Of a DNA stretch of 19,377 nucleotides, positions 7,366 to 15,016 are shown piece after piece. The translations under genes and the position numbers were made by a program. The notes under the pieces were generated by a model, which saw only the letters and a program-made list of their open reading frames with translations, was not told the origin of the DNA and made no database searches. Every line of letters starts with the position of its first letter. Position 1 is the stretch's first letter. Source of the stretch: an uncultured Collinsella sp. (lineage in GTDB: Bacteria > Actinomycetota > Coriobacteriia > Coriobacteriales > Coriobacteriaceae); assembly GCA_902463875.1 (NCBI GenBank), contig CABQHR010000012.1, positions 1-19,377 of the forward strand. The letters are read 5' to 3'.

Positions 7366-7371
7366 AGTATA
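7366..7371 (-). promoter_or_regulatory. Candidate -10 element of the abi leader RNA
   Basis: TATACT on the minus strand (7371-7366) is close to consensus and would start transcription near 7360, directly before the palindrome. I see no good -35 hexamer at 16-18 bases upstream (the bases there are C-rich), so promoter strength is uncertain. Confidence 0.45.
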
Positions 7372-7476
7372 CCCGATTGAGGCGGACGGGGGAGGTGTTC
7401 GGATGAAGTTGATATTCAAGGGGGCCGACGGGAATCCAAAGCCCGCCATGCTTCTTATGTGCAGCAAAGCTAATGC

Positions 7477-7485
7477 TGCTAAAAT
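7477..7485 (+). promoter_or_regulatory. Candidate extended -10 promoter of ftsE
   Basis: TGCTAAAAT is an extended -10 (TGnTAAAAT) on the plus strand, 45 bases before the ftsE start. The -35 region is weak (TATGTG-like), which is tolerated with an extended -10. Transcription would start near 7492 and run divergently from the abi leader. Confidence 0.45.
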
Positions 7486-7530
7486 ACAAAGCGCTCATGT
7501 AGTTTAAACGCACGACGATAAGGAGCACCA

Positions 7531-8751
7531 GTGGGTAACCACTTCCGTACCTCCGGTGCGGGCGATGATGCCCCCAAGACGCAGACAGGCGTCCAGGGCA
7601 GTCGTTTCGCCACTCCGGATTCAGAGGGCCAGCCTGTTGCTCAGGCCCCCACTCAGCCGGCAGATCAGGCACAGCCGGCATCCGATCCCTTTGCCTACAA
7701 TCCCACCAGCGATGTCGCGCTTTCTGGCACGGCGGGTTTTGAGCCCGTTCAGGCCGTGACCGCTCGCGTGGAGCAGCCTCAGGCTGGCGCCGCCGCGCCG
7801 CAGCCTAGCATGGCCGGCATTCCCGACCCCATGGCTCCTGCGACACCGGCTCCTCAGCCTGCGCAGTCTGGCCTCTTTGTCGCTATTCCCGATCCCACGC
7901 AGCCTGCTGCCCCGGTGGTCGAGAGCGATCAGGCAGCCGAGGTCGCAAGCCTCGATAACGCGCTCAACAACCCCGATTTTACGTCGGTGTTTGCGCCCAT
8001 CGATCCGCAGGCCAGCCGCAAGAAGATGGCCAAGCAGGCCGGTGTCGAGCCCGTCATCCTTATGGAGCATGTCACCAAGATCTATCCGGCACAGCCCAAC
8101 AAGCCTGCACTCGACGACATCAACATCGAGATCTATCCGGGCGAGTTCGTCTTCCTGGTCGGTCATTCCGGCTCGGGTAAGACCACGCTGCTGTCGACGC
8201 TCAACCGCGACGTCAAGCCGACGAGCGGCCGCATCTTGGTTGCCGGTCAGGACCTCATGAAGATCAAGAACCGCAAGGTTCCGTTCCTGCGCCGCCAGAT
8301 TGGCGCCGTGTTCCAGGACTTTAAGCTTCTGCCGCAAAAGACCGCCTACGAAAACGTGGCGTTTGCCCTGCAGTGCATCGGCAAGCCCAAGGGCGTCATT
8401 CGCAGCCAGGTGCCCGAGGTGCTGCGTCTGGTCGGTCTGGCCGATCAGATGGACTCGCTGCCCGACCAGCTTTCCGGTGGCGAGCAGCAGCGCGTTGCCG
8501 TCGCCCGCGCTATGGTCAACCGTCCGCCGCTGCTGATCTGCGACGAGCCCACGGGTAACCTCGACCCGGCGATCTCGCTGGGCATCATGAAGCTGCTCGA
8601 GCGTATTAACCGCACCGGCACCACCGTGATCGTCGCCACGCACGACCGCGAGATGGTCGATAGCATGCACCGTCGCGTGATCGCCCTCGAGGGCGGCCAC
8701 GTTATCCGCGACCAGGAGAGGGGAGGTTACGGCAACTATGGCACCAACTAA
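7531..8751 (+). CDS. ftsE: Cell-division ATP-binding protein FtsE with long N-terminal extension
   Basis: FtsE is the cytosolic ATPase of the FtsEX complex, which sits at the division site and gates peptidoglycan hydrolases across the membrane. The ABC domain starts near residue 174 (PVILMEHVTKIYPA). Walker A is GHSGSGKTT (211-219), the signature LSGGEQQR begins at 314, and Walker B LLICDEP is at 334-340. The first ~170 residues are rich in Pro, Ala, Gln and Asp and look disordered; FtsE is normally about 225-230 residues. The GTG at 7531 is chosen because AAGGAG lies five bases before it and the frame is open without any better internal start. The codon use of the extension is like the rest. 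ftsX overlaps the end by 14 bases. Confidence 0.93.
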   Translation: MGNHFRTSGAGDDAPKTQTGVQGSRFATPDSEGQPVAQAPTQPADQAQPASDPFAYNPTSDVALSGTAGFEPVQAVTARVEQPQAGAAAPQPSMAGIPDPMAPATPAPQPAQSGLFVAIPDPTQPAAPVVESDQAAEVASLDNALNNPDFTSVFAPIDPQASRKKMAKQAGVEPVILMEHVTKIYPAQPNKPALDDINIEIYPGEFVFLVGHSGSGKTTLLSTLNRDVKPTSGRILVAGQDLMKIKNRKVPFLRRQIGAVFQDFKLLPQKTAYENVAFALQCIGKPKGVIRSQVPEVLRLVGLADQMDSLPDQLSGGEQQRVAVARAMVNRPPLLICDEPTGNLDPAISLGIMKLLERINRTGTTVIVATHDREMVDSMHRRVIALEGGHVIRDQERGGYGNYGTN

Positions 8752-9658
8752 CGTGGGCTACTCCTTCAAAGAGGCAATCAGTCACTTCTTCCGTAACTGG
8801 ACTACCTCGCTCGGCGCCGTCATCACGATCTTCCTTTCGCTGTTTATCATCGGCCTGTTCATCATGGGCTCCGCGATGCTGAACTCCGTGATCGGCACCG
8901 TCGAGGATCAGGTTGTCATCAACGCGTTCATTAGCGATGACGCCGATCAGGCCGATGTTCAGGCTTTTGAGGCCGAGCTTAAGACGTGGAATAACGTCAA
9001 GTCCGTGACCTATAAGGACAAGGACGACGCGCTGGCCGAGTATACGAGCAAGATGTCGGGCAACGCCGACGCCACCATGAGCGCGCTCGATGGCCAGAAC
9101 CCGCTGCCGGCTTCGTTTGCAATTGAGATGGACGATCCGTCCAAGGTCGAGAGCACGGCCCAGAAGCTCAAGAAGAACGCCGACTTCCAGAAGATCGCGG
9201 ATGACGGCGACGTCAACGCGAGCGTGCTGTACGGCCAGGAGGAAGTGAGCCGCCTGTTCCAGGTGACCAACTACATCCGCATCGCCGCCGTGGTGCTCGT
9301 TGGCCTTCTGACCTTTATCGCATTCATCTTCATCAACAACACGATTCGCCTGTCCATCACGGCGCGTCGTCGTGAGATTGCGATTATGCGTCTGGTCGGC
9401 GCCAGCAACGGCTTCATTCGCGGCCCGTTTATCACCGAGGGCGTACTGCAGGCTATTTTGGGCTCGCTGCTTTCCATCGGCGTTCTGGAGCTGCTGCGCA
9501 ATCTGATGATTCCGCGTTTGCAGGAGAGCATCGGCTGGATGTCGTTTGCCCTGCCGATGCAGTACTACCTGGTGACCTATGCTGCGCTGATTCTGGTCGG
9601 TGTGATTATCGGTCTCTTTGGTTCTGCCATAGCCATGCGCCGCTACCTGCGCGTGTAG
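8738..9658 (+). CDS. ftsX: Cell-division protein FtsX
   Basis: This 306-residue membrane protein is the permease-like partner of FtsE. It has a cytosolic N-terminus, a first transmembrane helix at about 25-46 (LGAVITIFLSLFIIGLF), an extracytoplasmic domain of about 130 residues that would contact cell-wall hydrolases, and three further helices towards the C-terminus (IAAVVLVGLLTFIAFIFI, then two more). The segment RREIAIMRLVGASNGFIRGPF between helices 2 and 3 is the typical FtsX/MacB coupling region. The ATG at 8738 follows GGGGAGG and overlaps ftsE by 14 bases, as usual for this pair. A terminator closes the operon. Confidence 0.95.
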   Translation: MAPTNVGYSFKEAISHFFRNWTTSLGAVITIFLSLFIIGLFIMGSAMLNSVIGTVEDQVVINAFISDDADQADVQAFEAELKTWNNVKSVTYKDKDDALAEYTSKMSGNADATMSALDGQNPLPASFAIEMDDPSKVESTAQKLKKNADFQKIADDGDVNASVLYGQEEVSRLFQVTNYIRIAAVVLVGLLTFIAFIFINNTIRLSITARRREIAIMRLVGASNGFIRGPFITEGVLQAILGSLLSIGVLELLRNLMIPRLQESIGWMSFALPMQYYLVTYAALILVGVIIGLFGSAIAMRRYLRV

Positions 9659-9683
9659 GCATGCCTGGAATTCATCCCTTCCA

Positions 9684-9716
9684 ACGGGTCGTCTCTTATG
9701 GGGCGGCCCGTTTTTT
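9684..9716 (+). terminator. Intrinsic terminator after ftsX
   Basis: Arms ACGGGTCG and CGGCCCGT (with one G-T pair) around a short loop, followed directly by TTTTTT at 9711-9716. Confidence 0.85.
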
Positions 9717-9793
9717 GATCCCTAGGGGACGGCAGGAAAGCGAATCATTTGGGTAGACTCTTTGGAGTTCGTCATCGATAGCAAGGAGGCGCC

Positions 9794-11929
9794 ATGGGGC
9801 GCAATAACAAGCATAAGCGTGGAGCTCGCAATAAGCGCGGGCCGGTGCGCAGCGAACGCCGTCCGAGCCTGACCGGGCGCGTGCAGCTCCATGAGCATGG
9901 CGCCTATGTCATAACCGAGAGCGGCGACTACAAGGTTATGGGCCGCGGTAAGCGCGAGATCATGGATGGCGATACCGTTGCCGTGAGCATTAAGAACAGC
10001 CCGCACGGTGAGCGGCGCGCCGTGATCGATGGCGTGGTTGAGCGCGCAGCCATAAGCGTGGTGGGTACGTACCAGACCGCTGGTCCGCTCGGTGTGATCG
10101 AGCCGCTCGATTCGCGCCTGAAGGCCGACTTCTTCATTCTGCCCGAGGATACCTCGGCGGATCGTCTGGGCGTCCACCCGGGTGATGCCGTTGTCGCGCG
10201 CATTTTGACCTACCCGACGCGCCTGGAATCGGGCACCGTGACGATCGAACGCCGCATTGGCGGAGATGACGCGCCCGATTTGGGCGTTCAATACGTGATG
10301 GCGCGTTACGGCTATACCGATAGCTATCCCGAGGCCGCGCTGGACGAGGCCGAGGGGCTTTCGCTCGATGTGTCCGCGGCGCTTAAGGACCCGCTCCGCC
10401 GCGATCTGCGCGACCGCTTTGTCATCACGATCGACCCGGTCGACGCGCGCGACTTTGACGATGCCATTTCGCTTGAGCGCACGCCCGAGGGTGGCTACAA
10501 GCTGGGTGTGCATATCGCTGACGTTTCTCACTATGTGGCTTGGGACGGGCATATCGATCTTGAGGCTCGCCATCGTGCGACATCGGTGTATCTGGCCGAT
10601 CGCGTGCTTCCCATGCTGCCCGAACGCCTGTCCTGTGACCTGTGTTCGCTTCGCCCTGACGAGGACCGTCTTGCGTTTACCGTTGACATTGAACTCGATG
10701 CGCAGGGTCGCGTGCGGCATTACGATCCGTACCCCAGCGTGATTCGCTCGCGTGTGCGTATGGACTATGACGGCGCCGAGGCGCTGCTGGTGCGTGCCGG
10801 CGCGGTGGAGTATGGGGTGCTGGAGGGTGCGGCCGAGGATGTTGCGGCTGCTGAGGCCTCGCGCGAGGAGGCGCTTGAGCGCGGTCTTGCGTGCGAGAAG
10901 GCCGCCCGCGGCTGCAACGTCGACCTCGGCAATTTCCTTGTCGCCGCCAACGAACTCGCCGAACTTCGCCGTCGTATTCGTCGCGTCCGCGGCTCAGTCG
11001 ATTTTGACACGGCCGAGATTCGCGCTCTATTGGACGAGGACGGAGTACCCGTGCAGATTGTGGCGCGTGAGCGTTCGTGTGCCACGTCGCTTATCGAGGA
11101 AGCCATGCTGCTCGCCAACGAGTGCGTGGCCGAGTGGCTGGCAGACCGTGATATCGAGGCCTGCTATCGCGTGCATGAGGATCCGAGCCCCGATAGCCTG
11201 CACGGTGCCGCCGTTGCGCTGGCGCAGCTGGGCATCATCGACGATCGCCGTGCTGCCGGTATTGCCCTGGGGAGTCCCGATGAGCTGCAGGCTGCAGTTG
11301 ATGCTGCCGCCGGTACGGCAAACGCACCGCTCGTCAACACGCTGCTTCTGCGCAGCATGCAGCGTGCGCTGTACAAGCCGCGCAACGAGGGCCACTTTGC
11401 GCTCGCCGCGCCGTGCTACTGTCACTTTACGAGCCCCATCCGTCGCTACCCCGATCTGGTAGTGCACCGCGTGCTCAAACTGCAGTTGGCCTATGAGCAG
11501 CTCGGCGGCAAGGACGCCTTGGTCCGTACGCCGCGGCTGATCGGCAAGGGGCGCGAGTCGCTGCCGCGCATTCTGCCGCAGATTTGCCGTGCGTGCAGCG
11601 ATGCGGAGCGTGCGGCCGATGCCGCCAGCCATGCGACGCAAAAGATCAAGATTGCCCAGTACTATGAGGACCGTCTGGGCGAGCGCTATGCCGGAACGGT
11701 CTCATGGGTCAGCAGCATGGGCCTCTTTGTGCGCTTGGACCTGACGCAGGTCGAAGGCTTGGTTTCGATCAAGAGTCTGGGCAACGAGTGGTTCGAGTTC
11801 GACGAGGATGCGCTTACGCTGACGGGCGCCGACACGGGGACTCGCTATGAACTGGGCCAGCGCGTGATTATCGAGGTCTCGCGCGTCAATACCACGCGTG
11901 GGCACTTGGACTTTAAGCTTATCCATTAG
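9794..11929 (+). CDS. rnr: Ribonuclease R (RNB-family 3'-5' exoribonuclease)
   Basis: This 711-residue enzyme degrades structured RNA processively from the 3' end and works in rRNA and mRNA quality control. It has a short basic N-terminus (MGRNNKHKRGARNKRG), cold-shock-type OB folds, then the RNB catalytic domain with IDPVDARDFDDA, where Asp214, Asp220, Asp222 and Asp223 have the same spacing as the metal-binding aspartates of E. coli RNase II. A C-terminal S1 domain begins near residue 635 (RYAGTVSWVSSMGLFVRLDL). The protein lacks the long lysine-rich tail of E. coli RNase R. The start is supported by AAGGAGG at 9782-9788. It stands alone between two terminators; smpB, often the next gene elsewhere, is not present here. 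Confidence 0.94.
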   Translation: MGRNNKHKRGARNKRGPVRSERRPSLTGRVQLHEHGAYVITESGDYKVMGRGKREIMDGDTVAVSIKNSPHGERRAVIDGVVERAAISVVGTYQTAGPLGVIEPLDSRLKADFFILPEDTSADRLGVHPGDAVVARILTYPTRLESGTVTIERRIGGDDAPDLGVQYVMARYGYTDSYPEAALDEAEGLSLDVSAALKDPLRRDLRDRFVITIDPVDARDFDDAISLERTPEGGYKLGVHIADVSHYVAWDGHIDLEARHRATSVYLADRVLPMLPERLSCDLCSLRPDEDRLAFTVDIELDAQGRVRHYDPYPSVIRSRVRMDYDGAEALLVRAGAVEYGVLEGAAEDVAAAEASREEALERGLACEKAARGCNVDLGNFLVAANELAELRRRIRRVRGSVDFDTAEIRALLDEDGVPVQIVARERSCATSLIEEAMLLANECVAEWLADRDIEACYRVHEDPSPDSLHGAAVALAQLGIIDDRRAAGIALGSPDELQAAVDAAAGTANAPLVNTLLLRSMQRALYKPRNEGHFALAAPCYCHFTSPIRRYPDLVVHRVLKLQLAYEQLGGKDALVRTPRLIGKGRESLPRILPQICRACSDAERAADAASHATQKIKIAQYYEDRLGERYAGTVSWVSSMGLFVRLDLTQVEGLVSIKSLGNEWFEFDEDALTLTGADTGTRYELGQRVIIEVSRVNTTRGHLDFKLIH

Positions 11930-11954
11930 CCAAATCTCGACTCATGACGGGAGA

Positions 11955-11989
11955 GCGGAGGGCGGTCTTTCGGGGCCGCCCTCCGCATT
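11955..11989 (+). terminator. Terminator after rnr
   Basis: A perfect 11-base-pair stem (GCGGAGGGCGG at 11955-11965 with CCGCCCTCCGC at 11976-11986) and a ten-base loop, followed by ATTTGG. The T-tract is short but the stem is very stable. Confidence 0.7.
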
Positions 11990-12027
11990 TGGATCATGGC
12001 TACCTTGCCGTCTGCACGGCCGCCCGC

Positions 12028-12088
12028 TTACCTGCTATTGGAGAGGTAAATCCTACCAAAATAAACCTGTCCCTTTTTGGCAGGTTTA
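12028..12088. repeat. Two inverted repeats upstream of the serine recombinase
   Basis: TTACCT (12028-12033) pairs with AGGTAA (12044-12049), and TAAACCTG (12062-12069) pairs with CAGGTTTA (12081-12088). Both carry related ACCT/AGGT cores, so the four half-sites could be one set of binding sites. They end 18 bases before the recombinase start and could be an operator or a recombination site; the second could also act as a weak hairpin. Confidence 0.45.
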
Positions 12089-12106
12089 CAAGAAAGCGGG
12101 GATGAG

Positions 12107-12712
12107 ATGGCGACGGTGTACGGTTATGCGCGGGTGAGTTCGCGCGATCAGAATCTAAATCGGCAGTTGGATGCGCTGGGCGCCTATGGCGTGGGCTCGG
12201 CGAATATTTATGCCGACCATGCGAGCGGCAAGGACTTCGATCGCCCGCGGTATCGCGATCTGCTGCACGTCCTGGGAGACGGGGACGTGCTGGTGGTGCT
12301 TTCTATCGACCGACTTGGTCGTAATTACTCCGAGATTCTTGAGGAATGGCGACGCATTACCAAGGAGCTCGGGGTTGCCATTGTGGTGTTGGACATGCCA
12401 TTGCTTGACACGCGCGCCAGGGCCAGCGGCGCGTCGGATGTGACCAACACCCTGATTGCCGATATTGTGCTGCAACTGCTGAGCTACGTGGCGCAGGTGG
12501 AGCGCGAGAATATCCATCGGCGCCAGGCGGAGGGGATTGCGGCGGCGCGGGCGCGAGGGGTTCGTTTCGGTCGACCTCGCAAGCCGTGCCCTCCTCAGTT
12601 TGAGCTGGTGCGCGATAGCTATGAGGCAGGCGATATTACCCGCAGCCAGGCAGCAAAGTGCCTGGGCGTGTGCGTGGGGACGTTCGATCGCTGGATGCGC
12701 GAGGCGGGTTAG
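12107..12712 (+). CDS. Small serine recombinase (resolvase/invertase family)
   Basis: This 201-residue protein belongs to the resolvase/DNA-invertase group, which cuts and rejoins DNA through a 5'-phosphoserine link. Ser11 in YARVSS is the expected nucleophile, and the catalytic arginines fall in SIDRLGRN (Arg69, Arg72). A long E-helix region spans about 120-150, then a basic linker (GVRFGRPRKP) and a C-terminal helix-turn-helix (about 170-198, ITRSQAAKCLGVCVGTFDRW). The frame is open from 12077, but ATG 12107 gives the family N-terminus and follows GGGGATGAG. No transposase, invertible gene or second recombinase is next to it, so its target is unclear; the inverted repeats just upstream are candidates. 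Confidence 0.92.
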   Translation: MATVYGYARVSSRDQNLNRQLDALGAYGVGSANIYADHASGKDFDRPRYRDLLHVLGDGDVLVVLSIDRLGRNYSEILEEWRRITKELGVAIVVLDMPLLDTRARASGASDVTNTLIADIVLQLLSYVAQVERENIHRRQAEGIAAARARGVRFGRPRKPCPPQFELVRDSYEAGDITRSQAAKCLGVCVGTFDRWMREAG

Positions 12713-12751
12713 GAGATGGCAGCCCTGTCGCTTCTTGTTGCGATTCAAATT

Positions 12752-12779
12752 TTGCTACAACGACACTGCTATTTAGACT
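12752..12779 (+). promoter_or_regulatory. Candidate promoter of a short transcription unit
   Basis: TTGCTA (12752-12757) and TAGACT (12774-12779) are separated by 16 bases. Transcription would start near 12786 and run into the terminator at 13051-13078. Confidence 0.4.
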
Positions 12780-12852
12780 ACACTCCTTTTGCGCTGCCTG
12801 CTCCGTTGGCGACCAGGTGCATAAGATTTTTGTTCCCGGCAGACATTTCGAC

Positions 12853-12969
12853 ATGATCGACTTGGGCTTCGATGCTGCGGGCTATGTCACCGCGATGCTG
12901 CTGGTATTGCTGGCAGCGGTGTTGGTGCGCCATGCGACTCGGCCGATCGGCGCCCATGCGAGGCGCTAG
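12853..12969 (+). CDS. Possible 38-residue single-pass membrane peptide
   Basis: The frame from ATG 12853 encodes MIDLGFDAAGYVTAMLLVLL and continues through AAVLVRHATR to a basic tail ending HARR. This gives an acidic N-terminus, one hydrophobic helix of about 15-18 residues and a positively charged C-terminus, the pattern of many small membrane proteins. No Shine-Dalgarno precedes the ATG, and a GTG 36 bases upstream is no better. Support comes from the likely promoter at 12752-12779 and the terminator at 13051-13078, which bracket it. I do not recognise a family, and the unit could instead be a non-coding RNA. Confidence 0.3.
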   Translation: MIDLGFDAAGYVTAMLLVLLAAVLVRHATRPIGAHARR

Positions 12970-13050
12970 CCGGTAACAAGCCCGTTTTTGATAATGCGAT
13001 CTTGTTGAATTATTTTGTGTCGCGCGTATTTCCGAGCGGTCGGATTTGAG

Positions 13051-13078
13051 GGGCGAGCGGTAGAACGCTCGCCCTTTG
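13051..13078 (+). terminator. Intrinsic terminator upstream of murR
   Basis: A perfect nine-base-pair stem GGGCGAGCG/CGCTCGCCC (13051-13059 and 13066-13074) with a six-base loop, followed by TTTGTG. It separates the short unit on the left from the mur cluster. Confidence 0.7.
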
Positions 13079-13088
13079 TGCGCCACGA

Positions 13089-13107
13089 TACGGCACAATG
13101 TACCGTA
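13089..13107. promoter_or_regulatory. Palindrome in front of murR, candidate MurR operator
   Basis: TACGGCACAATGTACCGTA is a 19-base palindrome with one mismatched pair (C6/A14) around a central A. A further half-site, CGGTAC, lies at about 13123-13128 and pairs with GTACCG at 13100-13105. RpiR-type regulators bind such inverted repeats, so control of the mur cluster from here is likely but inferred. Confidence 0.5.
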
Positions 13108-13173
13108 AAAGCTGTTTATATCCGGTACGAATCGTTCGTTGGTCTTTAATTCTTCTCAACGGAGGTGTTTGAG

Positions 13174-14025
13174 ATGGCAAACGGATTGCTTTTGCGGCTT
13201 CGCGAGCGTGAGCTCAGCGCGAGCCCGGCGGAACGCAATGTCATCGCATATGTAAGCGCTCATCCGCACGAGGTGGTCGGGCTGTCCGTCCGCGGTCTTG
13301 CCGATGCCACGTTCTCCTCGCCCTCGAGCATTTTGCGCTTTTGCAAGCGCTTGGGTTTTGCGGGCTACAAGGAGTTCCAGCGCGAACTGATTGCCGAGCT
13401 GGCGCTCTTGGGTGACAAGAAAGACGTTGCCCTCGAGGACATCTCCATGGATGACAGCGTCGAACGTATCGTGGGGAAGGTGATGAAAAGCAACGTGCGC
13501 ACGATCGAAGCGACGGCGCGAACGCTCGATTACACCGTCTTGGAGCGATGTGCGGCCTATCTTAAGCGGGCACGCGCGGTCAATCTGTTCGGTATTGGTG
13601 CCTCTCGTTTGGTCGCGCACGATCTGGCGCAAAAGCTCATGCGTGTCGACAAAGAGTGCCATCTGTACGACGACTGGCATGATCAGCTCTTGTGTGCCAA
13701 GAACATGCATGAGGGCGATATGGCAATCGCCTTTAGCTACTCGGGCTTGACGCAAGAGGTGCTGGACTGCACCGCCGAGACCCAACGTCACAACTGTCCC
13801 GTTGTGGCCGTGACCAAAGTAGATGGATCATCCAAGCTTGCCACCATGGCCGATGCCGTGCTCGGCGTCGCTGCGAGTGAGCCCTTGGTCCGCAGCGGTG
13901 CCATGGCTTCGCGTATGGCCCAGCTTATGGTTGTCGATGCCCTGTACGCTGCTTACGTTGCCAGCGACTACGAACGAGCGACGCATGTCATTAAGCAAAA
14001 CTACATCGAGAAACAGGAAAGATGA
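13174..14025 (+). CDS. murR: MurR/RpiR-family transcriptional regulator
   Basis: This 283-residue protein has an N-terminal RpiR helix-turn-helix at about 36-72 (LSVRGLADATFSSPSSILRF, then CKRLGFAGYKEFQ) and a C-terminal SIS domain from about 125 with FGIGASRLVAHDL, which senses a sugar phosphate. Known MurR repressors respond to MurNAc-6-phosphate, and the direct neighbour murQ supports that ligand. The frame is open from a GTG at 13165, but that codon overlaps the GGAGG ribosome binding site (13161-13165); ATG 13174, eight bases after it, is the better start. murQ begins 10 bases after the stop. The palindrome at 13089-13107 could be its own operator. Confidence 0.88.
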   Translation: MANGLLLRLRERELSASPAERNVIAYVSAHPHEVVGLSVRGLADATFSSPSSILRFCKRLGFAGYKEFQRELIAELALLGDKKDVALEDISMDDSVERIVGKVMKSNVRTIEATARTLDYTVLERCAAYLKRARAVNLFGIGASRLVAHDLAQKLMRVDKECHLYDDWHDQLLCAKNMHEGDMAIAFSYSGLTQEVLDCTAETQRHNCPVVAVTKVDGSSKLATMADAVLGVAASEPLVRSGAMASRMAQLMVVDALYAAYVASDYERATHVIKQNYIEKQER

Positions 14026-14035
14026 GGTGAATGAA

Positions 14036-14959
14036 ATGCTCGATTTAACAAAATTCACGACCGAACAGCGTAATCAAAGGTCAATGGACCTCGATACGAT
14101 GACATCGCTGCAGATCGTCACGACGATGAACGATGAGGATCTTCGTGCCGTCCAGTCGGTCACGAAAGTGTTGCCCCAGGTTGCCACAGCAATCGACTGG
14201 GCTGCTGAGGCACTCGAGCGCGGCGGGCGCGTCTTTTACATGGGCGCAGGCACCAGCGGTCGTCTGGGCGTACTCGACGCTTCGGAGTGTCCGCCCACGT
14301 TTGGCGTGTCACCCGATCTGATTGTCGGGCTCATTGCCGGAGGCGAGACGGCGTTTATCAAGGCTGTCGAAGGTGCCGAAGACAGCGAGGAGCTTGGCGC
14401 GAGCGACCTGCAGGGGCGTGGACTCTCGGACAAGGATCTTGTCGTTGGCCTGGCGGCAAGCGGTCGTACTCCCTATGTGGTGGGCGGCCTTGTGTACGCC
14501 AAGGCAACTGGGTGCAAGACGATCGCAATTGCCTGCAACCAAGGGTCGAAGATCGGGGAGAGCGCAGATCTTGCCATTGAACCCGTGCCCGGTCCCGAGG
14601 TACTGACCGGCTCAACGAGGCTCAAGGCGGGAACGGTTCAAAAGCTCATTCTCAACATGATTTCGACCGGTGCCATGGTTAAGATCGGCAAGGTATACCA
14701 AAACTTGATGGTCGATGTGCAGCAGACGAACGAGAAGTTGGTGGTGCGCGGCCAGAACATCGTGATGGAGGCGACCGGCTGCACGCGCGAGTGCGCTATT
14801 CAGGCGCTTGCAGATGCCGGCGGCCACGTAAAAACCGCTATTGGCTCGGTGCTGCTGGACTGCGATGCCGAGCAGGCTGCGGTAGCTCTTGAGCGAGCGC
14901 GAGGCCATGTCCGTGCTGCGGTGAGTGTCCATGGGAAGAGCAATGCCGATGCCCAATAG
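14036..14959 (+). CDS. murQ: N-acetylmuramic acid 6-phosphate etherase
   Basis: MurQ cleaves the D-lactyl ether of MurNAc-6-phosphate, giving GlcNAc-6-phosphate and D-lactate in the cytosol. The 307-residue protein matches the usual length of about 300. The SIS-domain signature GAGTSGRLGVLDASECPPTF spans about 70-89; Glu84 and Glu115 occupy the places of E. coli Glu83 and Glu114, the catalytic pair. The C-terminal helical region (ATGCTRECAIQALADAGGHV) is also typical. The frame extends upstream into murR, but ATG 14036 gives the family start MLDLTKFTTEQRN and follows GAGGTGA. It lies between murR and the PTS gene murP, so regulator, importer and etherase form one operon. Confidence 0.96.
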   Translation: MLDLTKFTTEQRNQRSMDLDTMTSLQIVTTMNDEDLRAVQSVTKVLPQVATAIDWAAEALERGGRVFYMGAGTSGRLGVLDASECPPTFGVSPDLIVGLIAGGETAFIKAVEGAEDSEELGASDLQGRGLSDKDLVVGLAASGRTPYVVGGLVYAKATGCKTIAIACNQGSKIGESADLAIEPVPGPEVLTGSTRLKAGTVQKLILNMISTGAMVKIGKVYQNLMVDVQQTNEKLVVRGQNIVMEATGCTRECAIQALADAGGHVKTAIGSVLLDCDAEQAAVALERARGHVRAAVSVHGKSNADAQ

Positions 14960-15016
14960 GTGCGCGGCGTGAGCTGATATGACATCCAGACGAGATACCC
15001 AATACAAGGAGGAGTT

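Noticed and set aside
7621..8700. Minus-strand open frame of 359 codons opposite ftsE
   Set aside because: Antisense shadow of ftsE; no start context and no recognisable domain.
9722..10720. Minus-strand open frame of 332 codons opposite the rnr start
   Set aside because: It overlaps the conserved N-terminal and RNB parts of RNase R in antisense and has shadow-like composition.
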